Virus record (IMG/VR): IMGVR_UViG_3300036790_000798
Span: 1-28,474 of that record
Length of the DNA stretch: 28,474 nucleotides
Direction: 5' to 3' (one strand)
Origin: a virus
Shown here: positions 6,628 to 13,638 of the stretch, piece by piece
Layout: every line of letters begins with the position of its first letter
Position numbering within the stretch: position 1 is the stretch's first letter
Translations under genes and position numbers: made by a program
The notes under the pieces: model-generated
Databases searched by the model: none
The model's input: only the letters and a program-made list of their open reading frames with translations
Told to the model about the DNA's origin: nothing

Positions 6628-8289
6628 ATGAAACAACGATTTAAACAGTTCATCCCGGCGATCATCTTCGCCTTACTCTTTGCAGCTACCGCTTATGCGC
6701 AGGTAAGCGCTCCAAACTATTGGAAAGCCAACACCGCGAGCAGCACAATCAGTCCGATCAACCCCAGCCTTCAGGTGCCGTGCGCGAACATCGTAGGCGG
6801 CTGCGGCTCGGGCGGTGGTGTATCGACCTCCTCGCCGAACACATGGACCGCGACCCAGCAGTTCAGCGGAGGCGTCACCGATACCTCATCTACGCATATT
6901 GTTCCCACGTACACCTACAGTGTCTGCCAGCAGGTTGGTGAGTGCGACTACACCACCCTCCAAGCCGCGCTCGCGCAAGCGTCCAGCACACAAGTGCCGA
7001 CGCTCATCTACGTTCATGCCGGTACGTACTCAATCCCCGCAGGTGGATTCCAAATCTGCAGCTCAGACCTCACAATCAACGGCGATGGATACGGAACGTT
7101 GTTCACGACGACTGCGACCAGTGGTCCGGAGTTCTTAATGTGCGACGCAACCCAGAGAAGCTGGATCACGTTGCAGAATTTCAAACTCCAGAACGCTTCC
7201 GGAGCAAACAGCTCGACGGCCATCGACTTCGATCACTTCGCACTCTCCACCTTCCAAAACCTGTACGTGACCGGGTCGAACTACAACTTTTATGCGTCTT
7301 CAACAGGTTCGCTCTACGACAAGTTCATCGATAACCGGGACACTGTTTCGACCGCAGGGGCCTACAACTACTTCGTCGGGAAATCGGTAAACAATATCTA
7401 CATCGAGGGTGCTCGTTCTGGGCCGTCCAATTCTGGCGATTGCTTCGGCATCTATGGTCAAGGAACAATCGACGTCACGCTTCTCAACGACGATTGCGAA
7501 ACAGGGGCCCAGCTCGCCATAGACATCGGAAATGGCGTTCATAATGTCGGCATCTACAACTTCTACAGCGAAGCCAATGCAATCGGTTTTCAGATCGCGA
7601 GTAATACGTATGGCGTCGGGGTTTATGGTGGCAACTTCGATCTTGCAACTACGACCGGCGGCCAGTCAGGACCGGAAGAGATCAATAATCTCGGCGGCAT
7701 CTTCTGCTTCTATAATGTCACGGTCAACTTCAAAAACTTTAACCACTGCGAGACGCAACCGAACATCCCGCAGTATTCGTGGATTCAACCGTTCATGGAT
7801 GCGGTCCCGACGAGCAACGCAACGGCAACCGCAGGTGTCATGATAGGCCTCGAACTCAACAATCCAACCGACGGCTTTACGAGCGGCCTGACTTGGGTCG
7901 CAGGTTCTGCCACAAGCACAAACGCAAGCTATACGGTGGCCCTCTACGGCCCACTTACAACACGCGACACCTTCGCGAGCTCATCGCTTCTTGTTGAGAA
8001 CACCTCAAACACCGCGAGCGTTGCCTCGGCGAACTTCCCGCAGACGTTCAACTGGGCCACGTCTACCTTTATGCCGGCTGGGCTCTACTATGCAGTGATC
8101 GAGTTCGCTTCGACCTCGCAAGACTACTTCCGGCAATCAAACCAGTTCATGACAAACAATTGGTGCGGCAGCAACACACTCGGCGCGTATACCACGACGC
8201 TTCCGGTCAGCGGCCCGGCATTCACGGGCACCGGATCGAACTGTCCCTCCCTACAGCTCATCATGACCTCCGTCAGCAATACCCTCTAA
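6628..8289 (+). CDS. Beta-helix protein with N-terminal signal peptide (tailspike-like)
   Basis: A 553-residue protein. Residues 1-24 form a classical signal peptide: basic start MKQRFKQF, hydrophobic core, and AYA before Q25 as cleavage site. A short linker (STSSPNTWTATQQFSGG, around residues 66-82) is followed at about residues 95-370 by a right-handed parallel beta-helix of pectate-lyase type. That domain opens with DYTTLQAALAQASS and VPTLIYVHAGTYSI and continues in short turns such as LQNFKLQNASG, NNIYIEGARSG and VHNVGIYNFYSEAN. A C-terminal beta-sandwich-like region follows. Such folds occur in receptor-binding spikes that degrade surface sugars. The signal peptide and many cysteines are odd for a virion protein. 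The gene is embedded in the head operon and abuts the next gene (TAA then ATG). Confidence 0.72.
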   Translation: MKQRFKQFIPAIIFALLFAATAYAQVSAPNYWKANTASSTISPINPSLQVPCANIVGGCGSGGGVSTSSPNTWTATQQFSGGVTDTSSTHIVPTYTYSVCQQVGECDYTTLQAALAQASSTQVPTLIYVHAGTYSIPAGGFQICSSDLTINGDGYGTLFTTTATSGPEFLMCDATQRSWITLQNFKLQNASGANSSTAIDFDHFALSTFQNLYVTGSNYNFYASSTGSLYDKFIDNRDTVSTAGAYNYFVGKSVNNIYIEGARSGPSNSGDCFGIYGQGTIDVTLLNDDCETGAQLAIDIGNGVHNVGIYNFYSEANAIGFQIASNTYGVGVYGGNFDLATTTGGQSGPEEINNLGGIFCFYNVTVNFKNFNHCETQPNIPQYSWIQPFMDAVPTSNATATAGVMIGLELNNPTDGFTSGLTWVAGSATSTNASYTVALYGPLTTRDTFASSSLLVENTSNTASVASANFPQTFNWATSTFMPAGLYYAVIEFASTSQDYFRQSNQFMTNNWCGSNTLGAYTTTLPVSGPAFTGTGSNCPSLQLIMTSVSNTL

Positions 8290-8607
8290 ATGCTCGAACT
8301 CATCCTCCAAAAGCTCGGCCTCAAATCCATCGACGACCTCAAGCCTGCGGAAAGGGCGACGTGGATGCAATGGGCGACGATCCTCGGCAAGAAGGATGTC
8401 ACGATCGAGGACCTGAAGAAGTTCCTTCCGGCCGAGCTTGAACGCGCGACCGTGGAGCTACGCAAGCACGACAACTCGCCGCAGAAAGACGCCTATTACA
8501 AAGCATACGGCGACATCCTTGCCACGATCCAGAAGTTCATCGTCACGCCGCAGAAGGAGCGGGAGACATTACGCGCCATGTTGAAGCAAAAATATCAACT
8601 GGAATAA
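8290..8607 (+). CDS. Small helical head-region protein
   Basis: A 105-residue, mostly helical, charged protein (MLELILQKLGLKSIDDLKPA; KKFLPAELERATVELRKHD; KERETLRAMLKQKYQLE). Not assigned to a family with certainty. Its start immediately follows the stop of the beta-helix gene with no intervening base, so translation is probably coupled. It lies between portal and scaffold, where head-assembly or completion proteins are typical. Confidence 0.78.
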   Translation: MLELILQKLGLKSIDDLKPAERATWMQWATILGKKDVTIEDLKKFLPAELERATVELRKHDNSPQKDAYYKAYGDILATIQKFIVTPQKERETLRAMLKQKYQLE

Positions 8608-8613
8608 AGGTCG
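8606..8613 (+). promoter_or_regulatory. Leader motif AAAGGTCG, copy 1
   Basis: AAAGGTCG lies 19 bases before the ATG of the 37-residue acidic gene. Two other exact copies lie 21 and 18 bases before other start codons (10895-10902 and 22348-22355). The spacing is too long for a normal Shine-Dalgarno sequence. Confidence 0.4.
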
Positions 8614-8632
8614 CTAATCATCATTCACCCAC

Positions 8633-8746
8633 ATGGACGAAAAAGAATTAGATGTGGCAGCAGCGGGAACGGATTTGCCGCCGGTTGAACCCGTCGAACC
8701 GGAAGCAGAGGCGACTCCGGCAACTCCGGAAGAGGCAGCCCAGTAA
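8633..8746 (+). CDS. Tiny acidic Pro/Ala-rich protein (37 aa)
   Basis: A 37-residue frame starting MDEKELDVAAAGTDLPPVEP and continuing with EPxExAEATPATPEE-like acidic, proline-rich sequence, resembling the disordered N-terminus of the scaffold gene further on. Its TAA shares one base with the next ATG (TAATG at 8744-8748), which strongly supports translation despite its size. Probably disordered. Function unknown. Confidence 0.6.
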   Translation: MDEKELDVAAAGTDLPPVEPVEPEAEATPATPEEAAQ

Positions 8747-8946
8747 TGGACAAGGACTCACAGACGCTCTTTGACGAGCTCATGCGGAAGGCTCCGCACG
8801 AACTCCGGGAATCGGACATCCAGTTCCTCAAGGCGCGCGAATCGTACCTCACGGCAGATCAGCGCGCGGTATTCGGCGAAGTGTTGGGCCTCACCGAGGG
8901 ATCTGCCAAAGAAGAAGAGAAGTCAGACAAGCCGAAGAAGAAATAG
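8746..8946 (+). CDS. Small charged helical protein (66 aa)
   Basis: A 66-residue protein (MDKDSQTLFDELMRKAPHEL, then LTADQRAVFGEVLGL) with a very basic lysine-rich end (EEEKSDKPKKK). Its start overlaps the preceding stop by one base. Not recognised. Its position before the scaffold and its charge suggest a head-assembly or DNA-contact role, but nothing more specific can be said. An 88-base gap with a weak hairpin (8964-8983) separates it from the scaffold gene. Confidence 0.72.
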   Translation: MDKDSQTLFDELMRKAPHELRESDIQFLKARESYLTADQRAVFGEVLGLTEGSAKEEEKSDKPKKK

Positions 8947-9034
8947 TTTTCCCCAACGCAACTTGCTCTTTATCGAGAGAGCATCACAATTAAATTATTG
9001 CCAAACCTGCGAAGAGCAGACGGCACAACATCAA

Positions 9035-9715
9035 ATGCTAGAAGATCCAAACCTCCCAACCGAGACGGACCCAGTAGAGCCGGCCGCTACAGAGCCAGCA
9101 CAGCCGCCCGTTGAGCCGGTTGTCGTGAAACCCGAAGACACCGTTGAATTTTGGAAAGACAAGTTCTCGGCGTCATCGAGCGAAGCGAATCTTCTCCGCG
9201 AAGCGGAAGCAGCGCGCGTAAAGGCCCAACAGGAACAGACAAAAGAACCAACCGAATCGGATCTGAGAACAGCATTCCCGCTATGGGATTCCATGAGCGA
9301 TACCGAGAAGGAGTTGGCACGACGCACACTCGGCGCGGAGCGATTGGCAGGAACCGCGTCGCAACTCGCGCGCGAACAGCAAGCTGAACGTTCTTGGAAC
9401 ACGAGCATCGAACTCGTCCTCACCTCGAACAATGCCTTACAAGGCAAAGAGCAAGCGTTCCGACAATATGCATCCCGTCCGCAATACCGTGGCGTACCAA
9501 TGGACGTTCTCGTGAACTCCTTTCTCCAGACTCAGGGCACCGCTCCCGCTCCCACAGTGACGCCGAAGCCCGGACTTGAATCCGGCAACGGCGGTCCTCG
9601 GACACCCGAAAAGCCCAAGAATCTATCAGGCGATGAGCTTGCGGCACTCCGTAAGACCGATCAAAAGGCTTACGAGCAGTACCTCAAGACCCACGACATC
9701 ACGATAGACGAATAG
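9035..9715 (+). CDS. Scaffold protein
   Basis: A 226-residue protein directly before the major capsid gene. It has a disordered acidic, proline-rich N-terminus (MLEDPNLPTETDPVEPAATE), a helical/coiled-coil middle (about residues 36-75 and 95-125, with EANLLREAEAARVKAQQEQ), a proline/glycine-rich linker, and a C-terminal helix pair (SGDELAALRKTDQKAYEQYL) of the kind scaffolds use to bind coat protein. Scaffolds direct procapsid assembly and leave before or during packaging. Assignment rests on composition, architecture and position. The start is the ATG after ACATCAA at 9035. The frame is open upstream but overlaps the previous gene. Confidence 0.78.
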   Translation: MLEDPNLPTETDPVEPAATEPAQPPVEPVVVKPEDTVEFWKDKFSASSSEANLLREAEAARVKAQQEQTKEPTESDLRTAFPLWDSMSDTEKELARRTLGAERLAGTASQLAREQQAERSWNTSIELVLTSNNALQGKEQAFRQYASRPQYRGVPMDVLVNSFLQTQGTAPAPTVTPKPGLESGNGGPRTPEKPKNLSGDELAALRKTDQKAYEQYLKTHDITIDE

Positions 9716-9755
9716 GGCGTCAGCGACGGTTGGGGTTAATCAATAACTCCATTCA

Positions 9756-10844
9756 ATGCCATCTCCATTTTCCACCAAACTCGCCGAGGCGTTCTCGGCG
9801 AAAGTGATGAAGTTCGTGTATGCGATGAGCATCTACGACCTCGTCACGAACCGTGACTACGAAGGCGATGTAAACGCCGTCGGCAGCATCGTGAACATCC
9901 TCACGATCCAGAAGATCACGGAGCAGGTGTACACCGGCGCGAACCTCTCGCCCGCGAGCCTCTTTGAGGTGAACGGACAGCTCAAACTTTCCATCCAGAA
10001 ATCGTTCTATTGGAAAGAGAACACGATCGACAAGTGGAAGTCCTACATCAAGGAACCGAAACCCGTCGTCGTCGAGCAGCTCGGCAGCGAGCGCAAGAAG
10101 AACGTCGATGCATACATCCTCGGGTTCTACACGAACATCGCGGCGGGACAGCGCGCAGGAACTGATTACACGACCAGCACCGTCTCCATAGACGTGAACG
10201 GCAATGTAACCGGCTCCGGCACGACGTTCACCTCCGCAATGGTCGGCAAGGGCTTCAAGGCAACCGGCAACTCCAAGTGGTACCGCGTCGCTTCATACGC
10301 TTCAGCTACGTCCATCGTGATCCAGCTCGACGTGTATGACGATGCGACGACCACATATGACGGCGGTGTGATCTCCGGCGCGACCTATGTCGTTCAGGCG
10401 AACGCCCCGGTCGCCATCACGGGCACGAACATCATGTCGAAGATCATCCAGTTGGGTGTCTACCTCGACAATGCCGAAGTCCCGCAGGACGACCGCTTCT
10501 TGATCCTCCACCCGACGATCGCGCAGTACATCCCGCAGGGCACCGGCATCGCTTTGAACGTTCCGGCAGCTTACGAGGATCTCGTGGTCAAAGGGTTCAT
10601 GACCGAACTCTTGGGCTTCAAGATCATCAAGTCTCCCCGCGTTCTCGGCGATAACGTCAACGGTTATCACTGCATCGCAGCGAACCGCAACTGGCTCACG
10701 TTCGCAGACAAGGTGTTGGAAGTCGGAATCGAAGAAGACCAGATCGGTAACTTCGGGTCCGCTTTCAAGGACCTCTACGTCTACGGCGCGAAGGTAACGG
10801 ACAACCGTCTCCCGTTCGCAGCCGAACTCTTTTGTACCGGATAA
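9756..10844 (+). CDS. Major capsid protein
   Basis: A 362-residue coat protein of probable HK97 fold, placed after the scaffold. The N-terminal arm and E-loop region (SIVNILTIQKITEQVYTGAN, then FYWKENTIDKW) and the C-terminal P/A-domain parts (DRFLILHPTIAQYI; YHCIAANRNWLTFADKV) resemble P22-type and Bacteroidetes-phage-type coats. Residues about 135-225 form an inserted beta domain containing GNVTGSGTTFTSAMVGKGF and WYRVASYASATSIVIQLD. This module also occurs in other phage surface proteins and may protrude from the capsid. The gene ends 10 bases before a strong terminator, consistent with high expression as a discrete message end. Confidence 0.86.
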   Translation: MPSPFSTKLAEAFSAKVMKFVYAMSIYDLVTNRDYEGDVNAVGSIVNILTIQKITEQVYTGANLSPASLFEVNGQLKLSIQKSFYWKENTIDKWKSYIKEPKPVVVEQLGSERKKNVDAYILGFYTNIAAGQRAGTDYTTSTVSIDVNGNVTGSGTTFTSAMVGKGFKATGNSKWYRVASYASATSIVIQLDVYDDATTTYDGGVISGATYVVQANAPVAITGTNIMSKIIQLGVYLDNAEVPQDDRFLILHPTIAQYIPQGTGIALNVPAAYEDLVVKGFMTELLGFKIIKSPRVLGDNVNGYHCIAANRNWLTFADKVLEVGIEEDQIGNFGSAFKDLYVYGAKVTDNRLPFAAELFCTG

Positions 10845-10854
10845 CGCCACCACT

Positions 10855-10884
10855 AAAGGGGATGTCTTGTGAACATCCCCTTTT
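10855..10884 (+). terminator. Rho-independent terminator after the capsid gene
   Basis: AAAGGGGATGT at 10855-10865 pairs perfectly with ACATCCCCTTT at 10873-10883 around a 7-base loop, followed by T. The 11-bp stem with an A-run on one side and T-run on the other could act on both strands. It probably insulates or stabilises the capsid message. Confidence 0.82.
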
Positions 10885-10894
10885 AGAACAACAC

Positions 10895-10902
10895 AAAGGT
10901 CG
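10895..10902 (+). promoter_or_regulatory. Leader motif AAAGGTCG, copy 2
   Basis: Exact copy of the motif at 8606 and 22348. Here it lies between the capsid terminator and the decoration-protein gene, 21 bases before its ATG. Confidence 0.4.
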
Positions 10903-10923
10903 CATCAATCAATTCTCAATTTC

Positions 10924-11421
10924 ATGTCACGCGCAAAATCAATCAACTTCCCGAACACCGAGGGGGAACTCTCGACCCTGTTCGACAAGCTCCAGCGGAA
11001 CCTCCTGAACAAGATCCTCGCAAAAGGAACTCTTGCGATCCACGGCTCCGCATCGACGCTTGTGAAGACCACGAACGCCGCCTACCTCCTCGTTGACGGC
11101 GTCATCGTGAAGCTCGCCGCCGCGGACCTCACCGCGCTCGTGGGCACCGTCGTGAACGCCACGTTTAACGTGTTTGTGTTCACGGTCAATGCCGCAGGCA
11201 CTGTGAAGGTCTACATGGGCACCGCCGGCTCGACGCTCGCGGGCGTCGTCTTCCCAACGACCCTCGACGGCGAATCGGTCCTCGGTTTCATCATCGTGAA
11301 CCCGACCGGCACCGGCAACTTCGTTGGCGGCACGACCGCCCTCGACGACGGCACCGTTGCCCCGAACGTCGTGTACTTCGACTCGGACCTCGCGCTCGCC
11401 GCGCAGTTCCAGACCCTCTAA
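10924..11421 (+). CDS. Probable capsid decoration / virion structural protein
   Basis: A 165-residue protein with a helical start (MSRAKSINFPNTEGELSTLF) and a body rich in Ala, Val, Thr and Gly arranged in beta strands (AAYLLVDGVIVKLAAADLTA; FNVFVFTVNAAGTVKVYMGT). Small beta-rich proteins immediately after the coat gene commonly decorate the capsid. That role is inferred here from position and composition, with no signature motif. The leader has no Shine-Dalgarno sequence. A hairpin that may terminate transcription follows the stop. Confidence 0.78.
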   Translation: MSRAKSINFPNTEGELSTLFDKLQRNLLNKILAKGTLAIHGSASTLVKTTNAAYLLVDGVIVKLAAADLTALVGTVVNATFNVFVFTVNAAGTVKVYMGTAGSTLAGVVFPTTLDGESVLGFIIVNPTGTGNFVGGTTALDDGTVAPNVVYFDSDLALAAQFQTL

Positions 11422-11424
11422 TCG

Positions 11425-11465
11425 TTTGGCTTCCGGGTTGTTACTCACGCAGCCCGGATGCCAAA
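11425..11465 (+). terminator. Imperfect hairpin, possible terminator
   Basis: TTTGGCTTCCGGGTTG (11425-11440) pairs with CAGCCCGGATGCCAAA (11450-11465), with one mismatch and one G-U pair, around a short loop. The following bases are TTCCCCCC rather than a T-run, so it may be a weak terminator or a processing or stability element after the decoration-protein gene. Confidence 0.5.
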
Positions 11466-11474
11466 TTCCCCCCG

Positions 11475-11624
11475 ATGAAAAAGGACTCCAAGAATAAAAC
11501 GAAGAAGCACCGTCACGTCTGGGAAAGGTGTCCCAATTTCCCTCCAGCTCAACACTGTCAGGATTTGTACTGCTTTGCTTTGCGCTTCTACAAGAAATAC
11601 GTCATAGAGAAAGCTCACGACTAA
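11475..11624 (+). CDS. Tiny basic Cys/His protein (49 aa)
   Basis: A 49-residue frame with a lysine-rich start (MKKDSKNKTKKHRHVWERCP) and a Cys/His set (C19, H27, C28, C33) that could bind metal. It occupies the whole gap between the hairpin and the next gene, ends 14 bases before it, and no competing frame is better. The short length keeps this tentative. Function unknown. Confidence 0.5.
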   Translation: MKKDSKNKTKKHRHVWERCPNFPPAQHCQDLYCFALRFYKKYVIEKAHD

Positions 11625-11638
11625 ACCTCACCTACTTC

Positions 11639-11929
11639 ATGGACGAAGAAGTAAAACTCCCCACGCAGCCCGGCAGTCCGACCTCCGAACACGGCCAGAT
11701 CATGTTTGCGATGGGCAAGATGTTCGGTCGGCTCGATGCCATTGACGCGAAACAAGCCTATGCGAACGGCCGCACCGGGAAGCTTGAAGACCGGATGGCC
11801 GTCGTCGAAGACTGGCAGAGCAAGACCGAAGGCAAGGAAATCGGGATCTCCAAACTCACGCTCGTCATTATGAACGTCGTCACAGGAGTCGTCGCAATCG
11901 TCGCCCTCATTCTTAAATTCGTTAAGTAA
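11639..11929 (+). CDS. XhlA-like membrane-anchored protein (holin-associated candidate)
   Basis: A 96-residue protein with an acidic N-terminus, a helical coiled-coil-like region (about residues 22-65, FGRLDAIDAKQAYANGRTGK, then LEDRMAVVEDWQS), and a single membrane segment at about residues 72-94 ending KFVK. This layout is that of the haemolysin XhlA family, small phage proteins encoded near holins or tail genes. The start at 11639 is chosen because the frame further upstream lies inside the 49-residue gene. Being among structural genes rather than beside the lysis genes, it could alternatively anchor a tail component or act in ejection. Confidence 0.68.
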   Translation: MDEEVKLPTQPGSPTSEHGQIMFAMGKMFGRLDAIDAKQAYANGRTGKLEDRMAVVEDWQSKTEGKEIGISKLTLVIMNVVTGVVAIVALILKFVK

Positions 11930-11943
11930 CAATCTTCTTATAA

Positions 11944-13638
11944 ATGGCCCTTCGCGTAGTCCCATTCGGCGGGTTTGATGGATTCTCCGACCTTCCCATC
12001 GTCGGGACTCATTTTTATTCTCAAGGATTCGTCCCGTCCCTCTACGGAATGGGAACGCAGTATTCAATGGTGGACAAGTTCAACAGCGCGACCCACGGAG
12101 GAATGGGACAGATCCACTATCAGGATGTCTTTGAGGGGTATTTGCATTTTCAGGACGACGCAGGGCAGATTTGGAAGGAACAAACACCCGGCGCGTATGA
12201 CTTCACGAACGTCCGCAGCCCCGACGGGAATGGCGCCGGCATGATGGCCGACCAGTACGGCAATCTGCTTTACATCAATGGCTCTTCAAACAACCAGCTT
12301 GGCACATTCGACGGCAGCTCATGGACTGACAATTATCAGAGCTTGGATTCCGGCCAGCACCCGATGACGTGGTATGAGGACCTGAGGCTGATTGCAAACA
12401 ACAACAAGGTTGCGTGTCTCTTCAGCGATGGGACGTACAGCGACAGCGCGTTCACTCTCCCGACGAACATGACGATCACCGCGATCAAGGCCGGACCGAC
12501 CGGAATCCTGATCGGCGCGAACCTCGACAATCAGGGAGCGATTATCCTGTGGGACGGCAATTCGCCTCGCTCGAAAGTTCCGTGGAAGTGGACGCCGGGT
12601 GGAATCCTCGCCATCGACACGTACGGTGAGAATTGGATAGTAAAAACCCAGCGGCAGGCGATCGTTACGAACGGCATGACCGTGAGCGAGCTTTTCGGCG
12701 TCTTCGATGATCCGCTCTCGTTCAACAACTACGACAACACGCACGTCCTTCCCCAGCAAATGCTTCTCGTGAATGGCATTCTTATCTTCACGATCACGAC
12801 GACGACCTCGAACACTCTCCAATACGGCAAGATGAAGCCCGGAGTATATCTCTACCTCATCGCGCGCAAGGCATGGGCGTATATTCCTGTACCCACGGGT
12901 GAAACCTTCAATCTGTTTGTTACTTCGCTCGCTATCGACATCTCCGGGAACCGGATCACGGTCGGATACCACGCAAGCGGCGTGAACCATATCGCCGCTC
13001 TTGTTCCACAACCGCCGTCGCAGGCAACCTTCATCTCCGAACAGCTCGGACTCGGAAGAATCAAGTATCAGCGTCTTTATTTCGGCCCGACCGACAAGAC
13101 CCTCGAAGCAGTTGTCTTGAACCTCGGCATTCTGAATTCTTCGACCGCGTCGGAGGCCATATCCTTCAATGTCTCCCTCAAGATCTATAACTTCAAGCGC
13201 CAGCTCTGGGGCCACATCCAGACGAGCGGCCCCTCGTCGGCGTACAACCAGCTCATCGTGGATGCCACTGTTGCGGGGGTCTACGACGCTCAGGTGGGGG
13301 ATGAGGTGACGATCTTGGAAGGAGTAAACGCCGGATTTGTCGCGCACATCACCGCGATCGCAAACGATGGAGCAAACAACGAAACATGGACGCTCGACAC
13401 GTCTGCCGCGAACTACACGGAGGTCGGTAACGGCATCCAAGTCCAGCCGTTCATTTTTGTGAAACGCCAGACGTTCACGAGCCTCGAACAGCTCAAGAAC
13501 ATATTCTTCAGCGTGAACAGCATCAAAGGGAAACAGTTTCTTGTGAAGCTCGTCTTCGACGGCATCCAGTCGGGGCTTGGGATCGAGCTCCTCACGTCGT
13601 ACTGGGTATTTAACGACATCGGATACACCCAGACATGA
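11944..13638 (+). CDS. Beta-propeller-like tail protein (nozzle candidate)
   Basis: A 564-residue, almost entirely beta protein. Repeating blade-like turns (GNLLYINGSSNNQLGTFDG; DLRLIANNNKVACLFSDGTY; ITAIKAGPTGILIGANLDNQ; NRITVGYHASGVNHIAALV) suggest a propeller over about residues 60-390. A jelly-roll-like C-terminal part follows (ISFNVSLKIYNFKRQLWGHI; KQFLVKLVFDGIQSGLGIEL). In short-tailed phages the nozzle (T7 gp12-type) has a comparable propeller, which with the adaptor gene at 15194 supports a podovirus-like tail. Sequence identity to a known nozzle is not evident to me. The next gene starts within its last codons (ATGA). Confidence 0.66.
   Translation: MALRVVPFGGFDGFSDLPIVGTHFYSQGFVPSLYGMGTQYSMVDKFNSATHGGMGQIHYQDVFEGYLHFQDDAGQIWKEQTPGAYDFTNVRSPDGNGAGMMADQYGNLLYINGSSNNQLGTFDGSSWTDNYQSLDSGQHPMTWYEDLRLIANNNKVACLFSDGTYSDSAFTLPTNMTITAIKAGPTGILIGANLDNQGAIILWDGNSPRSKVPWKWTPGGILAIDTYGENWIVKTQRQAIVTNGMTVSELFGVFDDPLSFNNYDNTHVLPQQMLLVNGILIFTITTTTSNTLQYGKMKPGVYLYLIARKAWAYIPVPTGETFNLFVTSLAIDISGNRITVGYHASGVNHIAALVPQPPSQATFISEQLGLGRIKYQRLYFGPTDKTLEAVVLNLGILNSSTASEAISFNVSLKIYNFKRQLWGHIQTSGPSSAYNQLIVDATVAGVYDAQVGDEVTILEGVNAGFVAHITAIANDGANNETWTLDTSAANYTEVGNGIQVQPFIFVKRQTFTSLEQLKNIFFSVNSIKGKQFLVKLVFDGIQSGLGIELLTSYWVFNDIGYTQT

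Noticed and set aside
6302-9742. Twelve-base inverted match (GTTGGGGTTAAT at about 9729 against the leader after 6302)
   Set aside because: Matches of 12 bases between two places are expected by chance many times in a window of this size.
10302-11448. Minus-strand frames opposite the capsid and decoration genes
   Set aside because: Low-complexity, charge-rich shadows of well-supported plus-strand genes.
12319-13440. Long open frame (373 codons) on the minus strand under the tail protein
   Set aside because: Its Arg/Asp/Val-rich composition is typical of a frame opposite GC-rich coding sequence, and the plus-strand protein is coherent over the whole stretch.
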